From JBAXXL01 sp038206725 (GTDB lineage: Bacteria > Bacteroidota > Ignavibacteria > Kapaibacteriales > UBA2268), in contig JBBRAO010000072.1 in the NCBI GenBank assembly GCA_038206725.1, positions 1-5,774 on the forward strand: 5,774 nt of DNA. Direction: 5' to 3'. The position numbers and the translations under genes were made by a program. Under the pieces are notes generated by a model. The model saw only the letters and a program-made list of their open reading frames with translations. It was not told the origin of the DNA and ran no database searches. Shown here piece by piece: positions 1 through 5,774 of the stretch. Position 1 is the stretch's first letter; each line of letters opens with the position of its first letter.

Positions 1-55
1 TTGCAAGTAATAATTTAAAGTAAAAATTGTTGTTCAATTTTTGGAATTTAGAATT

Positions 56-283
56 ATGTTTTTAAAAAGAATCTTATTTGTATTAGCATTCGTTCTAACT
101 ATTTTCGCAGTAGATGCGAATGCACAAAAAGGTAATAAGCTCAGGGTTTCACTAAGTAATGTCGGTATTGGTAAGTCTTATATTCCGATTGATGTAAACA
201 ACCTAAAGAGTGGAACATATATTTACTCGATTACTTTAAACGGAATCCAACTAAAAACTAATAAAATAATTATTGCTCGTTAA
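56..283 (+). CDS. Exported mini-protein: signal peptide plus partial T9SS sorting domain
   Basis: A 75-residue reading frame. Residues 1-23 form a clear signal peptide: FLKR at the start, a hydrophobic core (ILFVLAFVLTIFAV) and an ANA|Q cleavage site. The roughly 50 mature residues resemble the second half of a T9SS type A sorting domain: a short beta segment, then VNNLKSGTYIYSITLNG, then a TNKIIIAR terminus, matching the usual pattern of L-x-x-G-x-Y-x-Y-x-I, G, T-x-K-x-x-I at the extreme C-terminus. The usual early part of such a domain (a PNP motif and the I-x-I-Y-D-x-x-G strand) and any cargo domain are missing. The ATG at 56 is preferred over the in-frame TTG at 41 because it puts the signal peptide right at the N-terminus; no Shine-Dalgarno is visible, as is normal in Bacteroidota. 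A hairpin terminator follows nine bases after the stop. It may be a genuine tiny secreted protein or an in-frame deletion remnant of a larger T9SS substrate. The frame is intact, so it is called as a CDS; function unknown. Confidence 0.6.
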   Translation: MFLKRILFVLAFVLTIFAVDANAQKGNKLRVSLSNVGIGKSYIPIDVNNLKSGTYIYSITLNGIQLKTNKIIIAR

Positions 284-291
284 CAAATTAT

Positions 292-323
292 GCGGCAGTT
301 TGTAAAGACTGCCGCTCTTTCTT
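292..323 (+). terminator. Rho-independent terminator after the mini-protein gene
   Basis: GCGGCAGT (292-299) pairs perfectly with ACTGCCGC (308-315). Two further inner pairs (T300-G307, T301-A306) can close a GTAA loop. A pyrimidine tract TCTTTCTT follows. The stem is much more G+C-rich than its surroundings and lies between two same-strand genes, so it probably ends the upstream transcript. The T-tract is interrupted by C, so efficiency is uncertain. Confidence 0.7.
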
Positions 324-344
324 GCACAAATAATTGGATTAAAA

Positions 345-1664
345 ATGAAAATCAAATATTTATTATTGTTATTAATGCTTTTGCCTAGCTTTTTATTTTC
401 AAAACCTTTTTGGAAGATGACCAAACTGGATGATAATGAAGTTGCGTTACGTATTCAATGCATAGATTCCAATGATTGCATTGCTTGTCTAAGCCAAGGT
501 AATTTTTGTAGACTTATCGAATCGAGTGATGGTGGAAATTCGTGGAGTATATTATACGACGAAAGTGATTTTGTCAAGCCACATTACCCCCTTCCGTATT
601 ATATAAATGATATGCAATATATTGATAGAGAACACTTGTATATAATTTATGGGGATATGGGAGCAATTAAAAGAAGTAGTAACAGGGGGAAAACGTGGGA
701 TACAACTTATATTGATGGAGATGCTGAACTTATCCGCATCCATATGCGTGATTCCTTAAATGGAATAGTAGCATCTGTAAAAAATATTTATGTTACTAAT
801 GATGGTTGGAAAACATACAATTCCACAATTGGTATGACGGGTTTTATTTTAGATATTTGGATGCACTCTAAAGATAGTTTCGATGTATCAAGAGCAATAA
901 ATATATATTATAAAGATGGGACTAAGAAAGGTGCAGCTGAATATGCCAGAACAACTAATGCTGGTAAGAATTGGATTAGAGATACAATTAAGGATGAAAA
1001 GTATGGAGCTTTATGGCGAATATACTTTTTAAATAGAAAAGTTGGTTGGATAGCATCACGAAAAGGTTTGGGAATTGGTGACCAATCCTGGGATATGCTT
1101 TTTAAAACAATTGATGGTGGTATTAGTTGGAATTTAGTGTACAAAGAAGCAAATACCCCCTCATTTGGAATCAATGAGGTTGCTTTTTATGATTCATTAA
1201 ATGGGACTGCAGTTGGACCCTATGGTAAGATTTTACGAACCAGTGATGGAGGTGAGACTTGGATCCGCGAATATCTTGTCGAACCACCGGAGAAATTCGG
1301 AGCACCAACAATGGTAGTTGCTTACGCCGGTAATACACCTATTTGCGGTACTTACGGTAAGGGAATGTTTCGCCTAATGGATGATGGTGAAGGCGCAGTT
1401 GACGATGAAAATGATGAATCCTTAGAAATTTCTCCTAATCCCGCAGGCAATTTTATAACGATTAAGCTGAGAGCCATCATCCCCACGCTTAAGCGTGGGG
1501 TTGATGAGACCTCTGAAATCCTCATCTACAACACACTTGGCGAAAAAGTAATGTCCGTAGAGACGTTGCATGCAACGTCTCTACGAATCAATATTTCCGC
1601 TCTGCCGCGCGGTATCTATTTTGTGAAAGTGGGTGGCGAAACAGCGAAGTTTGTTAAGATGTAA
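345..1664 (+). CDS. Secreted Ycf48/BNR-like beta-propeller protein with T9SS type A sorting domain
   Basis: A complete 439-residue protein. Residues 1-19 are a signal peptide (KIK, a leucine-rich core, cleavage after SFLFS). The body has six Asp-box/BNR motifs (S-x-D-x-G-x-T-W type) at about residues 60-67 (SSDGGNSW), 111-118, 151-158, 203-210, 255-262 and 299-306 (TSDGGETW). They alternate with strands of the Ycf48 type such as DSLNGIVAS (136-144), NRKVGWIAS (230-238) and DSLNGTAVG (283-291). This spacing is typical of the Ycf48/BNR-like propeller proteins that Bacteroidota secrete in numbers; the role is unknown and no catalytic residues can be assigned. An acidic linker (346-358) leads to the sorting domain (about 359-439): ISPNPAGNF, EILIYNTLGEKV, LPRGIYFVKVGGETAKFVKM. 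Such tags direct proteins through the outer membrane via T9SS, after which the tag is cut off. Residues 377-387 and 404-414 are encoded by DNA palindromes and lengthen the loops of the domain. The ATG follows GGATTAAAA, with no Shine-Dalgarno. Domain class is well supported; biological role is not. Confidence 0.93.
   Translation: MKIKYLLLLLMLLPSFLFSKPFWKMTKLDDNEVALRIQCIDSNDCIACLSQGNFCRLIESSDGGNSWSILYDESDFVKPHYPLPYYINDMQYIDREHLYIIYGDMGAIKRSSNRGKTWDTTYIDGDAELIRIHMRDSLNGIVASVKNIYVTNDGWKTYNSTIGMTGFILDIWMHSKDSFDVSRAINIYYKDGTKKGAAEYARTTNAGKNWIRDTIKDEKYGALWRIYFLNRKVGWIASRKGLGIGDQSWDMLFKTIDGGISWNLVYKEANTPSFGINEVAFYDSLNGTAVGPYGKILRTSDGGETWIREYLVEPPEKFGAPTMVVAYAGNTPICGTYGKGMFRLMDDGEGAVDDENDESLEISPNPAGNFITIKLRAIIPTLKRGVDETSEILIYNTLGEKVMSVETLHATSLRINISALPRGIYFVKVGGETAKFVKM
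1475..1506. repeat. 32-base near-perfect palindrome inside a sorting-domain coding region
   Basis: The 20-base core ccccacgcttaagcgtgggg (1481-1500) is a perfect palindrome. After a single mismatch (T1480/T1501) five more pairs extend it on each side (CATCA at 1475-1479 with TGATG at 1502-1506). Changing T1480 to A would make all 32 bases perfectly symmetric. It is read in frame as residues 377-387 of the propeller protein (AIIPTLKRGVD), between the strands TIKL and SEILIYNTLGEKV. Its G+C content is far above the local average. It looks like a small dispersed palindromic element that has entered the gene. I recall similar CCCCACGC...GCGTGGGG palindromes from Bacteroidota genomes but cannot verify this here. 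Confidence 0.8.
1556..1585. repeat. 30-base perfect palindrome inside a sorting-domain coding region
   Basis: CGTAGAGACGTTGCA (1556-1570) is followed immediately by its exact reverse complement (1571-1585), giving 15 pairs with no spacer and a GCATGC centre. Its length is a multiple of three and it is read in frame as residues 404-414 (SVETLHATSLR), between GEKVM and INISALPRG of the sorting domain. A perfect 30-base palindrome is very unlikely by chance. From memory, palindromes with GTAGAGACG...CGTCTCTAC arms are abundant dispersed repeats in some bacterial genomes; this was not checked. Its sequence is unrelated to the palindrome 50 bases upstream. Confidence 0.85.
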
Positions 1665-1673
1665 AATTGAATA

Positions 1674-1707
1674 ACTCATCGGATGACCGGGCAGTCATCC
1701 GATGAGT
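1674..1707. terminator. Strong hairpin after the propeller gene; terminator or dispersed palindromic repeat
   Basis: ACTCATCGGATGAC (1674-1687) pairs perfectly with GTCATCCGATGAGT (1694-1707) over 14 bases around a CGGGCA loop. It starts nine bases after the stop codon of the propeller gene, the usual place for a terminator. No clean T-tract follows directly (AGAATAATTTAATTTATTTT), although the next 40 bases are T-rich, with a loose 10-11-base repeat of the TTTATTTCAA type at 1719-1747. The stem is longer than most simple terminators and is G+C-rich in an A+T-rich gap, so it may be a third dispersed palindrome that also acts as an RNA 3' end. Confidence 0.65.
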
Positions 1708-1828
1708 AGAATAATTTAATTTATTTTCAATTTATTTCAATTATTTTTCCACACGAGAGAAAGAAATGGACTTCTCAGTTGTCTATACTAATATGAATGT
1801 ACAAATTTGAAAAAAGTGAAAATAATGC

Positions 1829-1858
1829 TTGTATTTTAAATTTATTTTATTAAATTTG
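1829..1858 (+). promoter_or_regulatory. Putative Bacteroidota-type promoter upstream of the collapsed gene
   Basis: TAAATTTG at 1851-1858 fits the Bacteroidota -7 consensus TAnnTTTG exactly. TTG at 1829-1831 lies 19 bases upstream, the normal distance for the -33 element TTTG (here CTTG, first base off). Transcription would start near 1863-1866 and reach the ATG at 1901 after a leader of about 36 bases. In A+T-rich DNA such matches arise by chance, but the spacing and position before a start codon support it. Confidence 0.5.
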
Positions 1859-1900
1859 CATTACTGAAATAAACAAAAGTATAGAAATAAAAGTAAGAAA

Positions 1901-2040
1901 ATGAAAAGATTACTCTTGATCAACAAAGTGCTTGTAATGGCATAATTACTTGGATTTCAAGCGGATTTGACTCTGGTATATATATTATTCAGATTCAGCA
2001 TGGTACACAAACAAGAAACGTTAAGGTTATAATAGAGTAG
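1901..2040 (+). pseudogene. Collapsed T9SS-substrate gene: start codon region joined out of frame to a sorting-domain tail
   Basis: From ATG at 1901 the frame reads MKRLLLINKVLVMA and stops at 1943-1945; the first residues look like the start of a signal peptide. A different frame, open from 1897 and ending at TAG 2038-2040, reads ...ACNGIITWISSGFDSGIYI and then IQIQHGTQTRNVKVIIE. That is a good match to the end of a T9SS type A sorting domain (S-G-x-Y-x-x-x-x, G, T-x-x-x-K-V-I-I-E) but has no start codon of its own. A promoter-like sequence ends 42 bases before the ATG. The simplest reading is that an internal deletion joined the first few codons of a secreted-protein gene to its last 40 or so codons with a frameshift. 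A sequencing error or a simple fragment left by recombination is possible. Nothing suggests a working product. Confidence 0.6.
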
Positions 2041-2058
2041 ATTTGTTTTATTATTCTA

Positions 2059-2089
2059 TTGCCATTTAGGTAAAAAACTATTAATTTTG
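2059..2089 (+). promoter_or_regulatory. Putative Bacteroidota-type promoter of the large VWA gene
   Basis: TAATTTTG at 2082-2089 fits the -7 consensus TAnnTTTG. TTG at 2059-2061 lies 20 bases upstream as a -33 element (ATTG, first base off). The predicted start near 2094-2097 would give a leader of about 30 bases before the ATG at 2128. The match is good but short, and the surrounding DNA is A+T-rich. Confidence 0.5.
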
Positions 2090-2127
2090 TAAATCTAATA
2101 AACATTAATTCAATTAAGATGACAATT

Positions 2128-5100
2128 ATGAAAGCACAGTCATTGATTCTTTTGCTATTATTTGTATTTTGCAACTCCAATAGCCAGAGTTTATCTGTAT
2201 TTAACGTTGAACCGTCCGGTTTTCCTGACATCAAAGCAAATTTCTACGCATTCGATGCGAATGGAAATCAAATCACCAATTTGTCGCCTTCTGATTTTTT
2301 AATAACAGAAAATAGATTGCCAAGAACTGTTACTAATGTTACTTGCCCAAGTCCAAAGCCACCGATACAACTATCCAGCGTTCTGACGATTGATGTGAGC
2401 GGTTCTATGTTTGGTAATGGTATGAATATTGCAAAAGCCGCGGCTAAAGCTTGGGTTAATTGTTTGAAACTCGGTGCAAATGAATGTGCCATAACAAGCT
2501 TCGATGAGCTAAATTATCTAAATCAAGATTTTACAACCAACCGCAACCAATTGCTCGACGCGATAGATTCTTTAAAACCACAGGGTCGAACAGATTATGA
2601 TTACGCGTTAATTAATCCGGTTGCGGGTGGTTTGGTTTTATCCAAATCCGGTCAACATAAAAGAGTAATAATATTGTTAACTGATGGTTTACCTCAATTA
2701 ATACCACAAGTTGATAAAATAATATCTGAAGCAAGGAGCCAAGGCTGTGTTATATATTCAGTAATTGTTGGTATGTCTTGCCCTCCGTGTTTGAAGGATA
2801 TATCAATTCAAACAGGAGGCGAATGGTTTGAAAATATTACAACCTCAAAAGAAGCGGAAGATATATATATTAGAATATTGAGAGTCGCACAAGGTGCTGA
2901 ACCTTGTGCAATAGATTGGGAAAGCGATTTGACTTGTCAATTTCAAAGAACAAACGTAGAAATTGATTTGAACAGATTAATGGCTAAAGCGAGTTATATG
3001 CCGCCTGAAAATTCCGTTACCAAACTCGAAGTGTCCCCAAAGTTTATTTATTTTGGAAGAGTTAAGCCCGGCAAAAAAATAGATACCACAATTACCATAA
3101 CGGCACTGAATTCTGATTTTAAAATTGATAATATTAAAATTAAATATGGTTCAAAAGCTTATAGTTTAATTGGTGTTACGTTTCCAATTAATATAAAGAA
3201 AGATGATAGTAAATCAATAAAAATAAGATACGCCCCACCTGATTCAACAATAAATTATTCAGCTTTTGAGATAGTGTCTGATGTATGTTCAAGCCGTTTT
3301 AGTATGGTTGGCGGTTATGGTGGTCAAGCGCCCGCAGAAAATCCTCTCAAATTGACGCATCCAAACGGTGGCGAGAAATTAGTAATTGGTAGTGATACAT
3401 TGATTACTTGGGAAGGAATATCGGAAAGCGACACAGTTAGTTTAGAATACAGCATTGACAATGGGAAAACTTGGATATTTATTACCGATACTGCAACGGG
3501 TTTGAAATATGTTTGGAAAAACATTCTACCTCCCGAGAGCAACGAATGTTTGGTTAAGGTCAAATTAATGAAAAAAGAAATTATTTCAGACGTAATTCCA
3601 TTTTTAGAATGGCAGAGTACTTATCAAGGAGGAGATAGAGGATTTTCCATTCATCAGACTTTAAATGGTGGTTATATTTTTTGTGGAGCAAAACACTCAA
3701 ACAATGGTGATTTTAATTTTGATATTTGGATAGTTAAATTGAATAATCTAGGTATTGTTGAGTGGGAAAAAACATACGGTGACATATATTATGATGTACC
3801 AAATTCAATTGAACAAACCACAGATGGTGGATATATTATTGCTGGTTGTTGGGGATTAGGTTCAGGGAGCCCACTTTATTCATCTGGTTCTTATGTTTTA
3901 AAAACTGATAATATAGGAAATAAAGAATGGGATCATATATATAATGGTTTTATGGCTGAATCAATACAAGAAACAAATGATGGTGGATATATTGTTGCAG
4001 GATCGGGAGCCGGTGGAAATCCTAACTTGTTGTATAAATTAAATAATATTGGCGTTGTAGAATGGGAAAAGAGCCAAAAAGAATTCATATATAGTTCATT
4101 TTACTCTGTTCAACAAACTGTTGACAATGGATATATCGCAGTAGGTTATACACATACAATAAATAGTGCTCAAGATTATTTAGTAGTGAAATTTGATAGA
4201 CTTGGAAATATAGAATGGCAGAAAACTTTTGGTGGTGATTCAAATGAAACAGCAGAGTATGTGCGAGAGATTTTTGATGGTGGCTTTATTGTGTCAGGTT
4301 TTACTTTATCTAATAATGGTGATGTTTCTGAAAACAAAGGTCTTAGTGATTATTGGATAATAAAATTAGACAAAACAGGGACAATTGAATGGCAAAAGAC
4401 GTATGGAGGTAGTTCTTGTGAGGGCACATGGGCAAAAATAAACTCAGAATATTTTTATAATGGTGGTTCTTCATTATTTCCAAATGATGTTGGTGGATTT
4501 ATTTTTGTAGGCTCAACATATTCCTATGATGGTGATATTTCATTTAATAAGGGTAAGACTGATATTTGGGTTGTAAAACTTGATAAAGTGGGAAATATAT
4601 TATGGGAAAATACTTTTGGCGGCAGTAGTAATGACTATGCCAATCAAGTAAAAGCAACGAATGATGGTGGATTTGTGATTGTCGGAGGAACACAATCAAA
4701 TAATGGTGATGTTACTGAAAATAATGGTGGGTCTGATGTCTGGGTACTAAAATTTGGGAATAAAATGGCATTACTTCCCGAGGATATTAGTGATGCTGTA
4801 TTTGCGATTGTTGCACCTAAACCTCTTTCACAAGATATAGATATGAAAAAGCAGATAGTCGGCATACCAAAAGATTCCATAATCCCTGATTTTATTTCTA
4901 ATGTAGGCTCATACAAATTTCAAGTGGACTCAATATATTTCCGAGGTGCCGATGCCGGCGCTTTTTCTATTGTTTCCGGCTTCCCTAAATATATATTAGA
5001 GCCTACTGAGACTAAGAATACAGAATTTGGGTTTGTACCAATACGAGTCGGCATTCACACAGCAGAGATAGTAATTGTAACTCAATCGGACACATTAATT

Positions 5101-5774
5101 CAAACAATTCAAGGGGAAGGTATAGCACCTCGAATTCAAGTTTTAAATGAAGTAATTGATTTTGGATTTGTAAATGTAGGCAAATACAAAGATACACTGC
5201 AAGCGGTAACAATTAAAAATATCGGTTCGTCACCGATAATAATTACAAGTACAAAGCATAATAAACCTAACGATTATGATTTTACAACTATCGCAGGTGG
5301 CGGAAACTTTACTTTAAATCCGGGTGACACGGCAAAACTTGATTTGAGATTCAAGCCAATCAATATAGGCAAAACAAGTGGTACAATTGAGTTTCATTAT
5401 GTTGGTGTTGGTAGTCCGGCGGTAGTAATGCTTTTTGGCGAAGGAATATCAAAAACTCCTGAAATAAAGGTATCAATTCCTGCTTTCTCAGATTTAATTT
5501 GTGACTATGTTACTGATAACGAAATATCAATTTCAAATTCAGGCGGTGAAACGCTGATTATCAAAGAACTAAATATAACAGGCACAGACAGAGCGGATTT
5601 TTCGATATTCAAAACTCTTCCATTTACTTTAAAACCGGACAGTTCGAAAACTTTAATTATAGGTTTCAAATCAAATGTGCCGGGTATAAAAACCGCGACA
5701 TTGGAAATAAAATCAAACTCCGACCCTGATTCGGTTCTTTCGATTCCACTAACTGCACGAAAAGACAGCGTTGC
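2128..5774 (+). CDS. Giant secreted VWA / ASH-repeat protein with an embedded seven-repeat propeller (3' end outside window)
   Basis: Open without a stop to the right edge: 1215 complete codons, C-terminus missing. Residues 1-19 form a signal peptide (MKAQ, a leucine-rich core, SNS|Q). The C at residue 15 follows F, so a lipobox is unlikely. Residues about 84-252 are a von Willebrand A domain with a complete MIDAS: D89-x-S91-x-S93 (DVSGS), T155 (GRTD) and D186 (LLTDG), so metal-dependent binding is plausible. It has eight cysteines in or near it, including SCPPC. About 292-395 is an ASH-like sandwich (VSPKFIYFGRVKPG). About 407-484 is a Kre9/Knh1-like module (THPNGGEKL, ITWEG, YSIDNGKTW, LPPESNECLVKV). 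About 494-879 are seven DGGY-type repeats. About 905-998, 1003-1106 and 1110 onward are ASH/choice-of-anchor-D domains (IDFGFVNVG, FTLNPGDTAKLDLRFKP). The start could also be ATG 2119, three codons upstream; 2128 puts the signal peptide at the N-terminus. Likely a cell-surface protein; ligand unknown. A T9SS tag is expected downstream but not seen. Confidence 0.93.
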   Translation, partial: MKAQSLILLLLFVFCNSNSQSLSVFNVEPSGFPDIKANFYAFDANGNQITNLSPSDFLITENRLPRTVTNVTCPSPKPPIQLSSVLTIDVSGSMFGNGMNIAKAAAKAWVNCLKLGANECAITSFDELNYLNQDFTTNRNQLLDAIDSLKPQGRTDYDYALINPVAGGLVLSKSGQHKRVIILLTDGLPQLIPQVDKIISEARSQGCVIYSVIVGMSCPPCLKDISIQTGGEWFENITTSKEAEDIYIRILRVAQGAEPCAIDWESDLTCQFQRTNVEIDLNRLMAKASYMPPENSVTKLEVSPKFIYFGRVKPGKKIDTTITITALNSDFKIDNIKIKYGSKAYSLIGVTFPINIKKDDSKSIKIRYAPPDSTINYSAFEIVSDVCSSRFSMVGGYGGQAPAENPLKLTHPNGGEKLVIGSDTLITWEGISESDTVSLEYSIDNGKTWIFITDTATGLKYVWKNILPPESNECLVKVKLMKKEIISDVIPFLEWQSTYQGGDRGFSIHQTLNGGYIFCGAKHSNNGDFNFDIWIVKLNNLGIVEWEKTYGDIYYDVPNSIEQTTDGGYIIAGCWGLGSGSPLYSSGSYVLKTDNIGNKEWDHIYNGFMAESIQETNDGGYIVAGSGAGGNPNLLYKLNNIGVVEWEKSQKEFIYSSFYSVQQTVDNGYIAVGYTHTINSAQDYLVVKFDRLGNIEWQKTFGGDSNETAEYVREIFDGGFIVSGFTLSNNGDVSENKGLSDYWIIKLDKTGTIEWQKTYGGSSCEGTWAKINSEYFYNGGSSLFPNDVGGFIFVGSTYSYDGDISFNKGKTDIWVVKLDKVGNILWENTFGGSSNDYANQVKATNDGGFVIVGGTQSNNGDVTENNGGSDVWVLKFGNKMALLPEDISDAVFAIVAPKPLSQDIDMKKQIVGIPKDSIIPDFISNVGSYKFQVDSIYFRGADAGAFSIVSGFPKYILEPTETKNTEFGFVPIRVGIHTAEIVIVTQSDTLIQTIQGEGIAPRIQVLNEVIDFGFVNVGKYKDTLQAVTIKNIGSSPIIITSTKHNKPNDYDFTTIAGGGNFTLNPGDTAKLDLRFKPINIGKTSGTIEFHYVGVGSPAVVMLFGEGISKTPEIKVSIPAFSDLICDYVTDNEISISNSGGETLIIKELNITGTDRADFSIFKTLPFTLKPDSSKTLIIGFKSNVPGIKTATLEIKSNSDPDSVLSIPLTARKDSV
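3607..4764 (+). repeat. Seven propeller-like repeats encoded within the VWA protein
   Basis: Seven divergent copies begin with E/L-W at 3607, 3760, 3925, 4060, 4213, 4387 and 4600, with lengths of about 51, 55, 45, 51, 58, 71 and 54 residues. The consensus is roughly EWxKTYGG, a short polar turn, SIxQTxDGGYIIAG, a variable loop and DIWVVKLDxxGNI. Four copies (1, 5, 6 and 7) carry an acidic SNNGDV-type loop before D-x-W, which could bind calcium. The copies are diverged at DNA level, so this is an old protein repeat. Repeats of this DGGY...W style occur in many bacterial and archaeal secreted proteins, and seven copies fits one closed seven-bladed propeller; that fold is inferred. Confidence 0.8.

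Larger units (their letters stand above)
1665..2127. other. 463-base gene-poor interval between two secreted-protein genes
   Basis: From left to right it holds a strong hairpin (1674-1707), an A+T-rich stretch with a loose T-rich repeat (about 1719-1747), a Bacteroidota-type promoter (1829-1858), a broken short reading frame with a sorting-domain tail (1901-2040), and a second promoter (2059-2089) before the large VWA gene. At 1708-1828 I see nothing coding: one 14-codon frame near 1766 (MDFSVVYTNMNVQI) has no supporting feature. No RNA gene or mobile element is visible. Confidence 0.7.

Noticed and set aside
1..29. Possible promoter before the mini-protein (TTG at 1-3, TAAAAATTG at 21-29)
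   Set aside because: The downstream element does not fit TAnnTTTG and the upstream context is cut by the window edge.
908..1174. Minus-strand open frame of 88 codons opposite the propeller gene
   Set aside because: It is the antisense shadow of well-supported coding sequence, with no recognisable domain or start context; the same applies to minus-strand frames at 552-743, 2268-2492, 3324-3563, 4644-4916 and 5012-5212.
1475..1707. CRISPR array
   Set aside because: The palindromes differ from each other in sequence, are not regularly spaced, and two are within coding sequence.
1766..1810. Short plus-strand frame MDFSVVYTNMNVQI
   Set aside because: Only 14 codons, no promoter or conserved feature, and no signal peptide.
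1901..2040. Programmed frameshift joining MKRLLL to the sorting-domain tail
   Set aside because: No slippery heptamer or downstream stimulatory structure is evident, and the product would lack a complete signal peptide; decay is simpler.
1995..2234. Minus-strand open frame of 79 codons across the intergenic gap
   Set aside because: It overlaps the sorting-domain remnant, the promoter and the start of the VWA gene, is not recognisable as a protein, and A+T-rich DNA gives such frames by chance.
2887..2909. Hairpin with a 9-base perfect stem (GCACAAGGT / ACCTTGTGC) and 5-base loop inside the VWA gene
   Set aside because: It lies in frame in a segment (AQGAEPCA) that looks like ordinary family sequence, has no following T-tract, and a stem of this size can arise by chance in 3.6 kb.

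Overview
The window reads as AT-rich chromosomal DNA (about one third G+C by eye) from a member of the Bacteroidota / Ignavibacteria / Kapabacteria lineage. Three things support this. Several reading frames end in type A sorting domains of the type IX secretion system (T9SS). Start codons follow A/T-rich sequence without a Shine-Dalgarno motif. Two Bacteroidota-style promoters (TTG, about 19-20 bases, then TAnnTTTG) precede start codons. The exact phylum placement is an inference from protein style. I see no RNA gene, transposase, CRISPR array or integrase.

Layout, all on the + strand. (1) 56-283 is a 75-residue exported mini-protein that is little more than a signal peptide plus the second half of a T9SS sorting domain, closed by a hairpin terminator at 292-323. 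(2) 345-1664 is a 439-residue secreted Ycf48/BNR-type beta-propeller with six Asp-box motifs and a C-terminal T9SS sorting domain. Two unrelated DNA palindromes (1475-1506 and 1556-1585) sit in frame inside that sorting domain, and a third (1674-1707) lies just after the stop codon. (3) 1665-2127 is a gene-poor stretch of 463 bases holding that hairpin, a promoter, a collapsed reading frame (1901-2040) that keeps a start codon and the tail of a sorting domain, and a second promoter. (4) 2128 to the window end is the first 1215 codons of a very large secreted multi-domain protein: signal peptide, von Willebrand A domain with an intact MIDAS, an ASH-like beta-sandwich, a Kre9-like module, a seven-repeat propeller-like block, and three further ASH-like ('choice-of-anchor D') domains. 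It runs off the right edge, so its C-terminus, probably another sorting domain, is not visible.

The genes share a theme, not a pathway. They encode exported, apparently surface-destined proteins built from propellers and beta-sandwiches and, where the end is visible, tagged for T9SS. The most interesting signals concern how such genes change: two loci that look like a secreted-protein gene shrunk to its start and sorting tail, palindromic elements tolerated in frame inside a sorting domain, and a complete seven-repeat block apparently placed between two modules of a VWA/ASH protein. I found no sign of a defence, biosynthetic or mobile system.
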